DNA from: Symbiodinium natans
Taxonomy: Eukaryota > Sar > Dinophyceae > Suessiales > Symbiodiniaceae
Assembly: GCA_905221605.1 (NCBI GenBank)
Contig: CAJNDS010002531.1
Coordinates: forward strand, 64,001-128,000
Length of the DNA stretch: 64,000 nucleotides
Direction of reading: 5' to 3'
Shown: positions 10,853 through 21,102 of the stretch, piece by piece
Numbering within the stretch: the first letter of the stretch is position 1
Layout: every line of letters starts with the position of its first letter
Position numbers and translations under genes: made by a program
Notes under the pieces: generated by a model
What the model saw: the letters and a program-made list of their open reading frames with translations, nothing else
The model's database searches: none
What the model was told of the DNA's origin: nothing

Positions 10853-12900
10853 AGGTTCTTACAACAAAACATTTGTGGACTCTGCTTGCGACTTGTCAAT
10901 TGTTGATATATTCCGTAGCAACTAACGGGGACACTGCTGGCGATCTGTGATTTTGGGACATCTTCTTTCAACAAAAAAACTACGGGGGACACTGCTTGCG
11001 ATTTGTGAATTCAGAAGAAAACTAAGGGGGGACACTGCTTGCGATTTGTGATTTTGGCATATATACTTTCAGGATTAAACTTATTGGGGACACTGCTTGC
11101 GATTTGTGATTTTGGGACATCTTCTTACAGCATAAAAACTAAGGGGGACACTGCTTGCGATTTATGAGTTTGGATAGTTCTTCATTCAGCAAAAAACTAT
11201 GGGGAACACGGCTTGCGATTTGTGATTTTAGCACATACTCTTTCAGCAAGAAAACTGAGGGTGACACTGTTTGCGATTTAGGAGTTTGGATAGTTCTTCA
11301 TTCAGCAAAAACTATTGGGGACATCGCTTGCGATTTGTGTTTTTGGAATTCTTTCAACAAAATCTCATGGGGACGTATCCATTACATTCCGTAACAAACT
11401 AAGGGGGACACTACTTGCGATTTGTGATTGTGGGACATCCTCTTCTTGCAGCAAAAACAAACTAAGGGGGACACTGCTTGCGATTTGTAACTTTGGAGAA
11501 TACTCCTTCAAAAAAAACTATATATGGGGGACACTGCTTGCGATTTGTGATTTTGGGACATCTTCTTTCAGGGGACACTGCTTGCCATTTGCGAGTTTGG
11601 CACATACTCTTGTAGAAAAAACTAAGAGGGACACTGCTTGCGACTTGGTTTTGGTACATAGGCTTAGAGGAAAAATATGGGGCACGCCGGGCACACTGCT
11701 TGCGATTTGTGACTTGGGACCATTTTCCTTACAGCAAAAAAATAAGGGTGACACTGCTTGCGATTTGTGAATTTGGGATATATTCTTTCAGCAAAAAGGA
11801 CTATGGGTGGACACTGCTTGGGATTTGTGATTTGGGGGGCATCTTCTTGCAGCAACAAAAACTAAGCGGGGACCCTGCTTGCGATTTGTGATTTTGGGAC
11901 ATCTTCTTTCAGCAAAAACCAAGGGGGACACTGCTTGCGGTTTTTGATTTTGGGGCATCTTCTTGCAGCAAAAAAATTAGGGGGACACTGCTTGCGATTT
12001 AGGAGTTTGGATAGTTCTTCATTCAGCAAAAAACTATGGGGGACGCTGCTTGCGATTTGTGATTTTGGAATTCTATCAACAAATTCTCATGGGGACACTG
12101 CTTGCGATTGCTCAATGTCCATTCCGTAACAAACTAAGGGGAACACTGCTTGCGACTTGTGATTGTGGGACATCCTCTTCTTGCAGCAAAAGAAACTAAG
12201 GGGGACACTGCTTGCGATATGTAACTTTGCAGAATACGCTTTCAACAAAAACTATGGGGGACACTGCTTGCGATTTGGGGTTTTGGGACATCTTCTCTCA
12301 GGGGACACTGCTTGCCATGTGCGAGTTTGGCACTCTTGTAGAAAAAGCTAAGGGGGACACTGCTTGCGATTTGGCAATTCGGTACACAATCTTACAGGAA
12401 AAACATGGGGCACACTGCTTGCGATTTGTGACTTGGGAGCATATTCTTACAGCAAAAGAACTAAGGGTGACACTGCTTGCGATTTGTGAATTTTGGATAT
12501 ATTCTTTCAGCAAAAAGGACTATGGGTGGACACTGCTTGCGATTTGTGTTCTTGGTACATATTCTTTCAACAAAAAAATACGGGGGACACTGCTTGCGAT
12601 TTGCGATTTTGGCACATACTCTTGTAGAAACATCTAAGGGCGGACACTGCTTGTGATTGTGAACTTGGTACATAATCGCAAAAAAAAACTACGGGGAACA
12701 CTTCTTGCGATTTATGAATTTTGTAGATAATCTTACAGCAACATCTTATGGGGACCCTGCTTGCGATTTGTGATTTTGGATATTTGCGCGCAACAACAAC
12801 GCATAGGGACACTGCTTGCGATTTATGAGTTCGGAGAAGGCTGTTTCGACAAAAACTACGGGGGACACTGCTTGCGATTTGTGACTTTAGTGCATGGACA
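10853..12900 (+). repeat. ~58-bp minisatellite, about 36 copies, with ~0.72 kb higher-order period
   Basis: The conserved half of each unit is GGGGGACACTGCTTGCGATT followed by TGTGA. The variable half reads roughly TTTTGGGACATCTTCTTTCAGC then AAAAAACTA. Spacing is mostly 55-61 bp. The order of variant units repeats: a unit carrying TTAGGAGTTTGGATAG is at 11277 and 11998, and the fused unit CTTTCAGGGGACACTGC is at 11566 and 12295. Copies thus spread as multimers of about 0.72 kb. Frames across it are open in places on both strands by chance, and no protein role is proposed. Confidence 0.9.
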
Positions 12901-13020
12901 TTTGGGAATTTCGGGTTTCAGGCTTCGAAGTTGTCTTGCCGAAAGCCTGGAGAGTCCCCCTGTTGAGGACCGAGTGGGGGTGGCCGCGACAAGCAAGACC
13001 TGGAACCCTCACAGCTTCTT
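12901..13020 (+). other. Transition sequence between two tandem arrays
   Basis: A non-repeat stretch, GC-richer than its neighbours, that includes LRSCLAESLESPPVEDRVG in one frame. It runs directly into the first 114-bp unit. It could be a captured exon fragment, but there is no splice evidence. Confidence 0.25.
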
Positions 13021-13540
13021 GAAATTTACGAACACTTACCCCCCGATAAGCAAGACTTAGAACCACCCCACATACGCAGCCTTTAAGGGCTTAAGGGGGT
13101 TTGAAATTCAGGGTTACATATATATTTGCTTCTTGAAACTTACGAACACTTACCCCCCGATAAGCAAGACTTAGAACCACCCCACATACGCAGCCTTTAA
13201 GGGTTTAAGGGGGTTTAACATTCAGGGTTACATATATATTTGCTTCTTGAAACTTACGAACACTTACCCCCCGATAAGCAAGACTTAGAACCACCCCACA
13301 TACGCAGCCTTTAAGGGTTTAAGGGGGGTTAAAATTCAGTGTTGCATATATATTTGCTTCTTGAAACTTACGAACACTTACCCCCCGATAAGCAAGACTT
13401 AGAACCACCCCACATACGCAGCCTTTAAGGGTTTAAGGGGGTTTGAAATTCAGTGTTACACATATATATATATATATATATATATTTGCTTCTTGAAACT
13501 TACGAACACTTACCCCCCGATAAGCAAGACTTAGAACCAC
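13021..13540 (+). repeat. 114-bp tandem repeat, five copies
   Basis: The word GAAACTTACGAACACTTACC (first copy GAAATTTACG) starts at 13021, 13135, 13249, 13363 and 13495. The first three steps are exactly 114 bp. The fourth is 132 bp because its TA microsatellite has expanded (13462-13486). Copies are nearly identical, so the array is young. Each unit contains TTTAAGGGTTTAAGGGGG, which is close to but not a telomere heptamer. Confidence 0.95.
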
Positions 13541-13625
13541 TCCAAAAAAATTAATTACCTAGAGACCACAGGATCTTAAAGATTACGAAAAAATAGAAAA
13601 GACTACAAAACGATTATAAGACTAT

Positions 13626-13965
13626 TATATGAATATGGTAAAAGATGATAAAAGATGATAAAAGATGATAAAAGATGATAAAAGGTGATAAAAGGTGATA
13701 AAAAGATGATAAAAAATGATAAAGGATGATAACGATAGAAGATGATTCAGATAAGGATGCTTTCCAAATGAGATCCCGAATTTTGACCCGATTAAAAGAT
13801 GATAAAAGATGACAAAAAAGATGATAAAGGATGATAAAAAGATGATATGAAGATGATAAGAAAAGCATATGAAGATGATTAAACATGATGGAAGATAATA
13901 AAAAGAGATAATATGAGAGATGATAAAATATGATAAAAGATGATAAGAAGATGATAGGGTAAAGC
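13626..13965 (+). repeat. GATGATAAAA minisatellite
   Basis: A 10-bp unit GATGATAAAA with GGTGATAAAA and AGATGATA variants, broken once at about 13735-13795 by unique sequence. Reverse-strand ORFs rich in Y, H, L and S are products of this repeat. Confidence 0.9.
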
Positions 13966-14594
13966 AGCTGATTAATGTGTGGAAGCGGTTGAGAACGTGA
14001 GGGAGTGAAAAGTGAGCTGGGGGAGTAGGCATGGTGAGGGCGTTTGATGGTGGAGAGGGATGGGGGAGGGTTGGTGAAGAGAAAAACGTTTTTTTTGTTT
14101 AAACTCTTTTTGGATGGTGAGAGAAAGAGGGGTGGTGGTTGGGGGGGTGCCCAGCCCTGTGCCAGGGCCTTGGCCCCCTTGACCCTCCCTGGCCCACCCT
14201 CCACCCCGAGCTGGCTCTCCAGCCCCTCCACCCTTCGGCCAGCCCAGCTCCTTCAACCCCTCTCCGCTCTCCAGCGCCACCGGCCCCAGACCAGCCCACC
14301 CCAGCTCCAGCTCTTCAGCTCAGCCCTTGAAAGAGTGGGAAAGGGATGGCAGGGGAAGGGCGGGGGGGGTGGGGGCCCCTCCAGCCCACCCCAGAAGCCC
14401 AACACCCCCCCCTCCACGCGCGCCAAGCTGGCTCTCCACCCCCCCCACCCCCCCACCCCCCGACCCCCCCACCACTCTCCAGCGCCACCGCCCAGCTCCA
14501 GCCCTCACCCCCTCCGGCCCTGGCCCAGCCCCAGTTCGGGGGGGGGGGGGGTAGCTGCGGGGAGGGGGAGAGGGGTCTGGTGACTGGTCTGGAA
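13966..14594. other. GC-rich, strand-skewed segment
   Basis: A G/A-rich top strand changes to C-rich runs (CCCCCACC) and then GGGGGGG. Long frames are open on both strands only because of the biased composition (Pro/Gly/Ser/Arg). The join to the AT satellite at 14595 is abrupt. Confidence 0.5.
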
Positions 14595-17400
14595 AGGCCC
14601 CAGAATTAAATTTATTTAAGTTATTTAAATTATTTAAATTATTTAAATTATTTAAATTATTTAATAGGGTCAATTAAATAAAATAAATAATTTAAATAAT
14701 CTTGCTTATTTAAATTATTTAAATTATTTAAATTATTTAAATTATTTAATGGGAGGCAATTAAATAATTTAAATAATTTAAATAATTTTTGCTTATTTAA
14801 ATTATTTTAATTATTTAAATTATTTAATAGGGGTCAATTAAATAATTTAAATAATTTAAATAAATTAAATAATTTGAATAAATTTAATTCAGGAAACTTT
14901 CCAGACCAGCCAGAAAAAAAACAATTAAATAATTTAAATCCCGCTGTTTAATTCAATTATTTAATTGAGCTGTCGGATTTAAATTATATAATTGTTTTGC
15001 TGGTTGGCCTGGAAAGTTCCCGGAATTAAATTTATTTAAATTATTTAAATTATTTAAATTATTTAAATTATTTAAATTATTTAAATTATTTAAATTATTT
15101 AATAGGGGTCAATTAAATAAATTAAATAATTTAAATAATTTTGCTTATTTAAATTATTTAAATTATTTAAATTGTTTAAATTATTTAAATTATTTAAATT
15201 ATTTAATAGGGGTCAATTAAATGAAGTAAATAATTTAAAGAATTTTGCTTATTTAAATTATGTAAATTATTTAAATTATTTAATGGGAGGCAATTAAGTA
15301 AATTAAATAATTTAAATAATTTTGCTTATTTAAATTATTTTAATTATTTAAATTATTTAATGGGAGGCAATTAAATAAATTAAATAATTTAATTAATTTT
15401 GCTTATTTAAATTATTTTAATTATTTAAATTATTTAATGGGAGTCAATTAAATAATTTAAATAATTTAAATCATTTAAATAATTTTTGCTTATTTAAATT
15501 ATTTTACTTATTTAAATTATTTAATAGGGATCAATTAAATAATTTAAATAATTTAAATAAATTAAATAATTTAAATACATTTAATTCAGGAAACTTTCCA
15601 GACCAGCCAGAAAAAAAACAATTAAATAATTTAAATCCCGCAGTTTAATTAAATTATTTAATTGAGCTGTCGGATTTAAATTATATAATTGTTTTGCTGG
15701 TTGGCCTGGAAAGTTCCCGGAATTAAATTTATTTAAATTATTTAAATTATTTAAATTATTTAAATTATTTAAATTATTTCAATTATTTAATAGGGGTCAA
15801 TTAAATAAATTAAATAATTTAAATAATTTTGCTTATTTAAATTGTTTAAATTATTTAAATTATTTAATGGGAGGCAATTAAATAAATTAAATAATTTAAA
15901 TAATTTTGCTTATTTAAATTGTTTTAATTATTTAAATTATTTAATGGGAGCCAATTAAATAATTTAAATAATTTAAATAATTTTTGCTTATTTAAATTAT
16001 TTTAATTATTTAAATTATTTAATAGGGGGTCAATTAAATACTTTAAATAATTTAAATAAATTAAAAAATTTAAAAAAATTTAATTCAGGAAACTTTCCAG
16101 ACCAGCCAGAAAAAAAAATCAATAAAATAGTTTAAATCCCGCAGTTTAATTAAATCATTTAATTGAGCTGTCGGATTTAAATTATTTAATTGTTTTGCTG
16201 GTTGGCCTGGAAAGTTCCCGGAATTAAATTTATTTAAATTATTTAAATTATTTAAATTATTTAAATTATTTAAATTATTTAAATTATTTAATAGGGGTCA
16301 ATTAAATAAATTAAATAATTTAAATAATTTTGCTTATTTAAATTATTTAAATTACTTAAATTATTTAATGGGAGGCAGTTAAATAAATTAAATAATTTAA
16401 ATAATTTTGCTTATTTAAATTATTTCAATTATTTAAATTATTTAATGGGAGTCAATTAAATAACTTAAATAATTTAAATAATTTTTGCTTATTTAAATTA
16501 TTTTAATTATTTAAATTATTTAATAGGGATCAATTAAATATTTTAAATAATTTAAATAAATTAAATAATTTGAATAAATTTAATTCAGGAAACTTTCCAG
16601 ACCAGCCAGAAAAAAAAATCAATAAAATAATTTAAATCCCGCAGTTTAATTAAATCATTTAATTGAGCTGTCGGATTTAAATTATTTAATTGTTTTGCTG
16701 GTTGGTCTGGAAAGTTCCCGGAATTAAATTTATTTAAATTATTTAAATTATTTAAATTATTTAAATTATTTAAATTATTTAAATTATTTAATAGAGGTCA
16801 ATTAAATAAATTAAATAATTTAAATAATTTTGCTTATTTAAATTATTTTAATTATTTAAATTATTTAATGGGAGTCAATTAAATAATTTAAATAATTTAA
16901 ATAATTTTTGCTTATTTAAATTATTTTAATTATTTAAATTATTTAATAGGGATCAATTAAATAATTTAAATAATTTAAATAAATTCAATAATTTAAATAA
17001 ATTTAATTCAGGAAACTTTCCAGACCAGCCAGAAAAAAAACAATTAAATAATTTAAATCCCGCAGTGTAATTAAATTATTTAATTGAGCTGTCGGATTTA
17101 AATTATATAATTGTTTTGCTGGTTGGCCTGGAAAGTTCCCGGAATTAAATTTATTTAAATTATTTAAATTATTTAAATTATTTAAATTATTTAATAGGGG
17201 TCAATTAAATAAATTAAATAATTTAAATAATTTTGCTTATTTTAATTGTTTAAATTATTTAAATTATTTAATGGGAGGCAATTAAATAAATTAAATAATT
17301 TAAATAATTTTGCTTATATAAATTATTTAAATTTTTTAAATTATTTAATGGGAGTCAATTAAATAATTTAAATAATTTAAATAATTTAATTTAATTTCAC
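14595..17400. repeat. AT satellite (TTTAAATTAT) with higher-order palindromic units
   Basis: Decamer TTTAAATTAT and its complement form ladders. Spacers TAGGGGTCAATTAAA, TGGGAGGCAATTAAA and TTTTGCTTATTTAAA divide them into sub-blocks. A ~130-150 bp GC-containing palindromic module recurs at 14891, 15588, 16087, 16587 and 17010. It starts AGGAAACTTTCCAGACCAGC and ends GCTGGTTGGCCTGGAAAGTT, with ATTGAGCTGTCGGATTT inside. Steps are 697, 499, 500 and 423 bp. This is true higher-order satellite structure. Confidence 0.95.
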
Positions 17401-17734
17401 TTATTAAAACAAAGGAAGGAGCTAAATAGACCCGAAAGGTTGCTCTCTCATATATATATACATATATATCTAGGGCTTTTATAGGGAAAAGATTCGGGGT
17501 CCCTTCTAGGGGTCCCTCCTCGTACCCCTTAAAACATGAAACCCCAAACCCGGTTCTTTCTTGATCGCACACGGGCCGCAGATCATGCAGCGGAAGCCCC
17601 AAACCCGAAAACCCCTAAACCACTAAGCCAACAAACCCTCGACGCTAGGGGACCTGCCCAAAACGCAAAACTTCAAACCCTAAACCCTAAACCAGGGTTC
17701 TAAACCCGAATGAAGCCCTGCACCCCAAATTCAG
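17401..17734. other. Flank of the AT satellite
   Basis: Unique sequence with a TA run (17451-17469). Telomere-type units resume at about 17660. The minus-strand frame 17345-17602 begins in the satellite and is not supported as a gene. Confidence 0.4.
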
Positions 17735-17807
17735 GACACGCTGGCGGCCGACCATTTCCTGGTGAAGGATGCGCTGGCCGAGTCTGTGGGGGCCCTGGAA
17801 TGCGAGG
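17735..17807 (+). CDS. Candidate exon, helical protein
   Basis: Acceptor TTCAG at 17730-17734, then an open frame reading DTLAADHFLVKDALAESVG and ALECE, with a GT donor at 17808 that enters the TTTAGGG block. GC-rich third positions contrast with the flanks. Amphipathic and alanine-rich. The family is unknown. Confidence 0.55.
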
Positions 17808-17812
17808 GTGGG

Positions 17813-17975
17813 TTTAGGGTTTGGGGTTTTGGGGTTTAGGGGTTTAGGGGTTTAGGGGTTTAGGGGTTTAGGGGTTTAGGGGTTTAGGGGTTTAGGGGTT
17901 TCGGGGTTTCGAGGTTTCGGGGTTTAGGGGTTTAGGGGTTTAGGGGTTTAGGGGTTTAGGGTTGAGGGTTTAGGG
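17813..17975 (+). repeat. (GGGGTTTA)n octamer array
   Basis: Nearly perfect 8-bp units, with a short TTTCGGGG variant run at 17898-17920, flanked by 7-bp units. The same octamer dominates 62690-63150. Confidence 0.9.
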
Positions 17976-18019
17976 CTAGGGTTTATGTTCTTGGTTTTGG
18001 GTTATTCGGGTTGTGCTAG

Positions 18020-18065
18020 GGGTGATGGTGAAGCTAACAGCCTAGCGGGATATGCAGACTTGAAG
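18020..18065 (+). CDS. Candidate short exon
   Basis: GCTAG acceptor, open frame GDGEANSLAGYADLK, then AAG and a GT donor. Short, so weakly supported. Lies between telomere-type blocks. Confidence 0.3.
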
Positions 18066-18239
18066 GTTTTATGATTAGGGGTTGACAAGAAGATGATGTC
18101 AGGGACAGGAGATCCCAGGGGGGGGTTAAGGTTCCTAAGCCCTAAAAACCATAAACCCTGAACCCAGAACCCGGTCCCTGACCCGAATAAGCCCTCAACC
18201 CTCTCTGAGGGTCAGCTAGGCACATGGCAAAGAGTGCCT

Positions 18240-18420
18240 AAACCCTAAACCCCAAATTCTAAACCCGAAACCCTGACCATGAACCCTAAACCCTAGCCCT
18301 AAACCCTAGCCCTAAACCCTAAACCCTAAACCCTAAACCCCAAACCCCAAACCCCAAACCCTAAACCCTAAACCCTAAACCCTAAACCCTAAACCCTAAA
18401 CCCTAAACCCTAAACCCTAG
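18240..18420 (-). repeat. CCCTAAA array
   Basis: C-strand heptamers with CCCCAAA (18338-18358) and CCCTAGC variants. Confidence 0.9.
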
Positions 18421-18609
18421 CCTTGTGCCACAAGAGAGGGCTGCGAGGATGTCTCTGCCAGAAAGGGTGTTGGCTCCGTGGGCTTCTTGGGGCTTAAGGC
18501 TGTTTAGGGTTCAGGGATTGTTCTGCCTCAAAGGGTGTTGGGCCTTTCGGGTTAAGGGATTTCTGTGTTCGGGTTTCACATTCTATTTCTTAATTGGTGC
18601 TCTTGGGAG

Positions 18610-18777
18610 CAGATGCCTCCCGCACCGAATTTGACGCGAATCACTCCTCCCACTCTGTGTTCAAGATGAGAGGACGGAGGCCTTCAGACATCTGGGACAC
18701 TGCATTCAGAGCAACGCACCAACTTGAGGTTGAACCCGACCCTCTCGCGTACAACATGCCACAAGACCCCCACCTCA
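18610..18777 (+). CDS. Candidate exon of an unidentified protein
   Basis: After GGGAG the frame stays open for 56 codons: ADASRTEFDANHSSHSVF, KMRGRRPSDIWDTAFRAT, HQLEVEPDPLAYNMPQDPH. The amino-acid mix is typical of protein and not of repeats. CAGCCTT occurs at the exon end (18776-18782) and again after the array (18911-18917). Removing the array plus one copy continues the frame as LSLEPLKDFPLKMPP to a stop. Confidence 0.5.
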
Positions 18778-18911
18778 GCCTTAGGGTTTAGGGTTTAGGG
18801 TTTAGGGTTTAGGGTTTCGGGCTTAGGGCTTAGGGCTTAGGGCTTAGGGCCTAGGGCTTAGGGTTTAGGGTAGGGTTTAGGGTTTACCCCAAAGCCTAAA
18901 CCCTAAACCCA
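18778..18911. repeat. Telomere-type insertion flanked by CAGCCTT repeats
   Basis: G-strand heptamers with a TTAGGGC sub-block (18819-18860) and a C-strand tail interrupt an open frame. The flanking CAGCCTT copies look like a target-site duplication. The exact splice site is not resolved, because no AG acceptor falls precisely on the repeat boundary. Confidence 0.5.
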
Positions 18912-18956
18912 GCCTTGAGCCCTTGAAGGATTTCCCATTGAAGATGCCGCCTTAAA
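18912..18956 (+). CDS. Candidate continuation of 18610-18777
   Basis: Reads LEPLKDFPLKMPP and then TAA when the preceding array is removed. It could be the end of a protein or an exon leaving before the stop. Confidence 0.35.
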
Positions 18957-19153
18957 GCGCCTTGGTTGCAGATAAGGTGTTCCTCTTGCCAAGTCTCGAG
19001 GGTTTTTAGGGTTTCGGGTTTAAGGTTTAGGTTTTAGGGTTTAGGGTTTAGGGTTTAGGGTTTGGGTTCCGCAGCCCAACGGAAACAAAGCTCCCAACGT
19101 GCGTCGGGCTCAGAGAAGTCCCACGCCAACCAATCCATTTGGACCACTAGTTG

Positions 19154-19298
19154 TCTACTTTTTGCTTAAAGAACCCCTCAAAACAGCAACAACATTTTCT
19201 TTATAAGGTCCATATGTAGGGAAGTATGAGCTCTCTCTCTCTTTTTTTTTTTTTTTTTGGGGGGGGGGGGGGGGGGTTGGGCTTCAGCAACTGGTAGT
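19154..19298. mobile_element. Inverted-repeat element, 'atttgctnaagaacc' family
   Basis: Left arm TCTACTTTTTGCTTAAAGAA and right arm CTTCAGCAACTGGTAGT enclose an AT-rich centre and a T17-G19 tract (about 19241-19276). Same layout as the element at 2184. Confidence 0.6.
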
Positions 19299-19767
19299 CG
19301 TTGCGACGTTGAGCTCGCCTACCCCAAGCCCGAGACTCTAAATGGGCTGTTTGGGGTCCATAGATGGGGCTACACGTGCGTCTTCTGGCAAGGCGCTGCG
19401 TTCCTGCCTTGAAAGGCGATTGAGGTTTAGGGTTTCGGGTTTAGGGTTTAGGGTTTGGGGTTTGGGGCTGAGAGTTTCGGGTTTACGCCTACCCAGCACC
19501 TCAACTCCTCGCACAAAAGCCTTCAACCAAGCTCTGGCTGCCTCTTAGGTATCTTACAGTTTTTCAGGGACTGGAGGGGTGCGGAGCATGTCATGGCGAA
19601 CCCCTGAACCCGACCCTAAACCGCACCCTAGGTACATCTTATGCGTTCCCCTTCTTGGGTTCTGGAGGATCCGATTGAGGGTTTAGGGTTTAGGGTTTAG
19701 GGTTAGGGTTTAGGGTTTGGGGTTTTGGGTTTAGGGTTTAGGGTTTAGGGTTGTGATGTTTTTTCAG

Positions 19768-20060
19768 AGGGTTGTAAGGGCCAGTCTAGCACCAGAAGAT
19801 ACAGCGAGTCTGAGGTACCAGATTAAGAAAAGGGTCGGCATCCAGTTTGCCAACCCTTTGAAATTCCATCCTTCAAAGCAATCCGTGACTCTGATAGGCT
19901 CAGGCTTCAGGAGTTATAGGGCTTACATTTATACGAGGGCTTCAACAATGGAAGGATATGGGATGGGCCGTTGCGCACGAGCGTGGTCAACGTTGTCCTG
20001 TGCTAGCACAGGGTCTTACAGGGACAAGTGGGAACTAAAGGGTGTAGGGTTTGGGTTCAG
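19768..20060 (+). CDS. Candidate exon of an unidentified protein
   Basis: TTTTTTCAG is a strong acceptor. The frame then reads RVVRASLAPEDTASLRYQ, IKKRVGIQFANPLKFHPS, KQSVTLIGSGFRSYRAYI and stays open for over 90 codons. The 3' end is uncertain. Several AG|G sites could terminate it, and the distal part (after about 20050) contains telomere-type units and is probably intron. No family is recognised. Confidence 0.45.
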
Positions 20061-20366
20061 TATTCAAGAGGGTTTAGGGTTTAGGGTTTACTCATCAAGC
20101 AAGTGCGCGCTCTCGCCTGCACGAGGATCGACAAGATTCTGGGTGGTCAGGACCTATCCGCTCTCAGGGTTTGTTGTTCTGGGGTTCGGGGGCCCCTTAC
20201 ACCCTAAACCCCTATGCATTGGGATGTCCCCCCCACCTTCTACTAAGACTGCTTAGTCGTGATTCTAGTAACCCTTGTAGTACTGCTAGTATAAGGGGGA
20301 AAAACCCCTAAACCCTAAACCGTACAGCCTAAACCCAACTTCTCACCGATGCACACATGAGAGCAG

Positions 20367-20436
20367 GACGGCATCATCGCCCAGCTGGACCGGGTCAACC
20401 TCGGTGGCTTTGCTTCACAGTCTACTTGGAGGTTCA
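20367..20436 (+). CDS. Candidate exon
   Basis: GAGCAG acceptor, then DGIIAQLDRVNLGGFASQ in an open frame. The end is uncertain. GC-rich compared with the flanks. Confidence 0.4.
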
Positions 20437-20499
20437 GGGTACTTTTAACCGTAGGGTTTAGGGTTCAGGGCTTCGGGTTTAGGGTGTAGGGTTTAGGGC

Positions 20500-20597
20500 C
20501 ATTATAACCACAATTGTTGCTGTACTTATAAGCCCCCTGAGTCCTCTAAGTCCTGCAAGTAGGTTATAAGTACAGTTATTATTGGGGTAAGAGCTAC
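20500..20597. mobile_element. Hairpin element with 12-bp perfect inner arms
   Basis: CTGTACTTATAA (20520-20531) pairs exactly with TTATAAGTACAG (20564-20575). Outer sequences ATTATAACCACAA and TTATTATTGGGG extend the pairing imperfectly. A related hairpin is at about 58912-58990. Confidence 0.6.
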
Positions 20598-21050
20598 CCA
20601 TGAACCGTACCCAGTAACATCTAAGTAGGAAGGCCCTTGGGACGTCACATATATATATATATATATATACATGTATGCATATATATATATATATATCTCC
20701 CTCATTGGGTTGAAGAGAATCGTATGTTTTTTTCCCCTGTCGGGGTACCCCTTTTCCAGCCCAATTGGAATGGAACCCCCTTAAAGGGACCCGCCAAGAA
20801 GGGTACCCCTATTGTCGTAAACCCCCTAAACCCTAAATCCTAAACCCTAACCCCTAAACCCCTATTTGCGGAACCCCCCCCCCCCCCCACCCCATATTCA
20901 GGATGATGTTTCAGGGGGATTTAAGGGCCATCCTAGAAAAGGCTTTGGATTATTTTGGGGCGGGTTTAGGGGTTAGGGATTAGGGCTTAGGGTTTAGGGT
21001 TCAGGGTTTAGGGTTTAGGGTTTAGGGTTTGGGGAAATCATGTCACCCAG

Positions 21051-21102
21051 GCCTGGACCAGGCTGAGCAGAAGCAGGTGGTCGTGGACAAGAGGCCGTCA
21101 GG
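21051..21102 (+). CDS. Candidate exon, coiled-coil-like
   Basis: CACCCAG acceptor, open frame LDQAEQKQVVVDKRPS, GT donor at 21103 inside GGGTTTAGGG. Charged helical composition like other exons on this strand. Confidence 0.45.

Noticed and set aside
11155-12812. Many 60-150 codon ORFs on both strands
   Set aside because: They follow the 58-bp repeat and contain the same peptide words (LLAICDFG, SQIASSVP) in both directions.
10853-12900. CRISPR-like alternation of a conserved half and a variable half
   Set aside because: The variable halves are related to each other, spacing drifts between 44 and 90 bp, the context is eukaryotic and no cas-like gene is present. It is a minisatellite.
13614-14673. 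Long ORFs of 100-200 codons (HLLSSFIIFYHL type, Pro-rich and Gly-rich types)
   Set aside because: Composition artefacts of the GATGATAAAA repeat and of the skewed GC segment.
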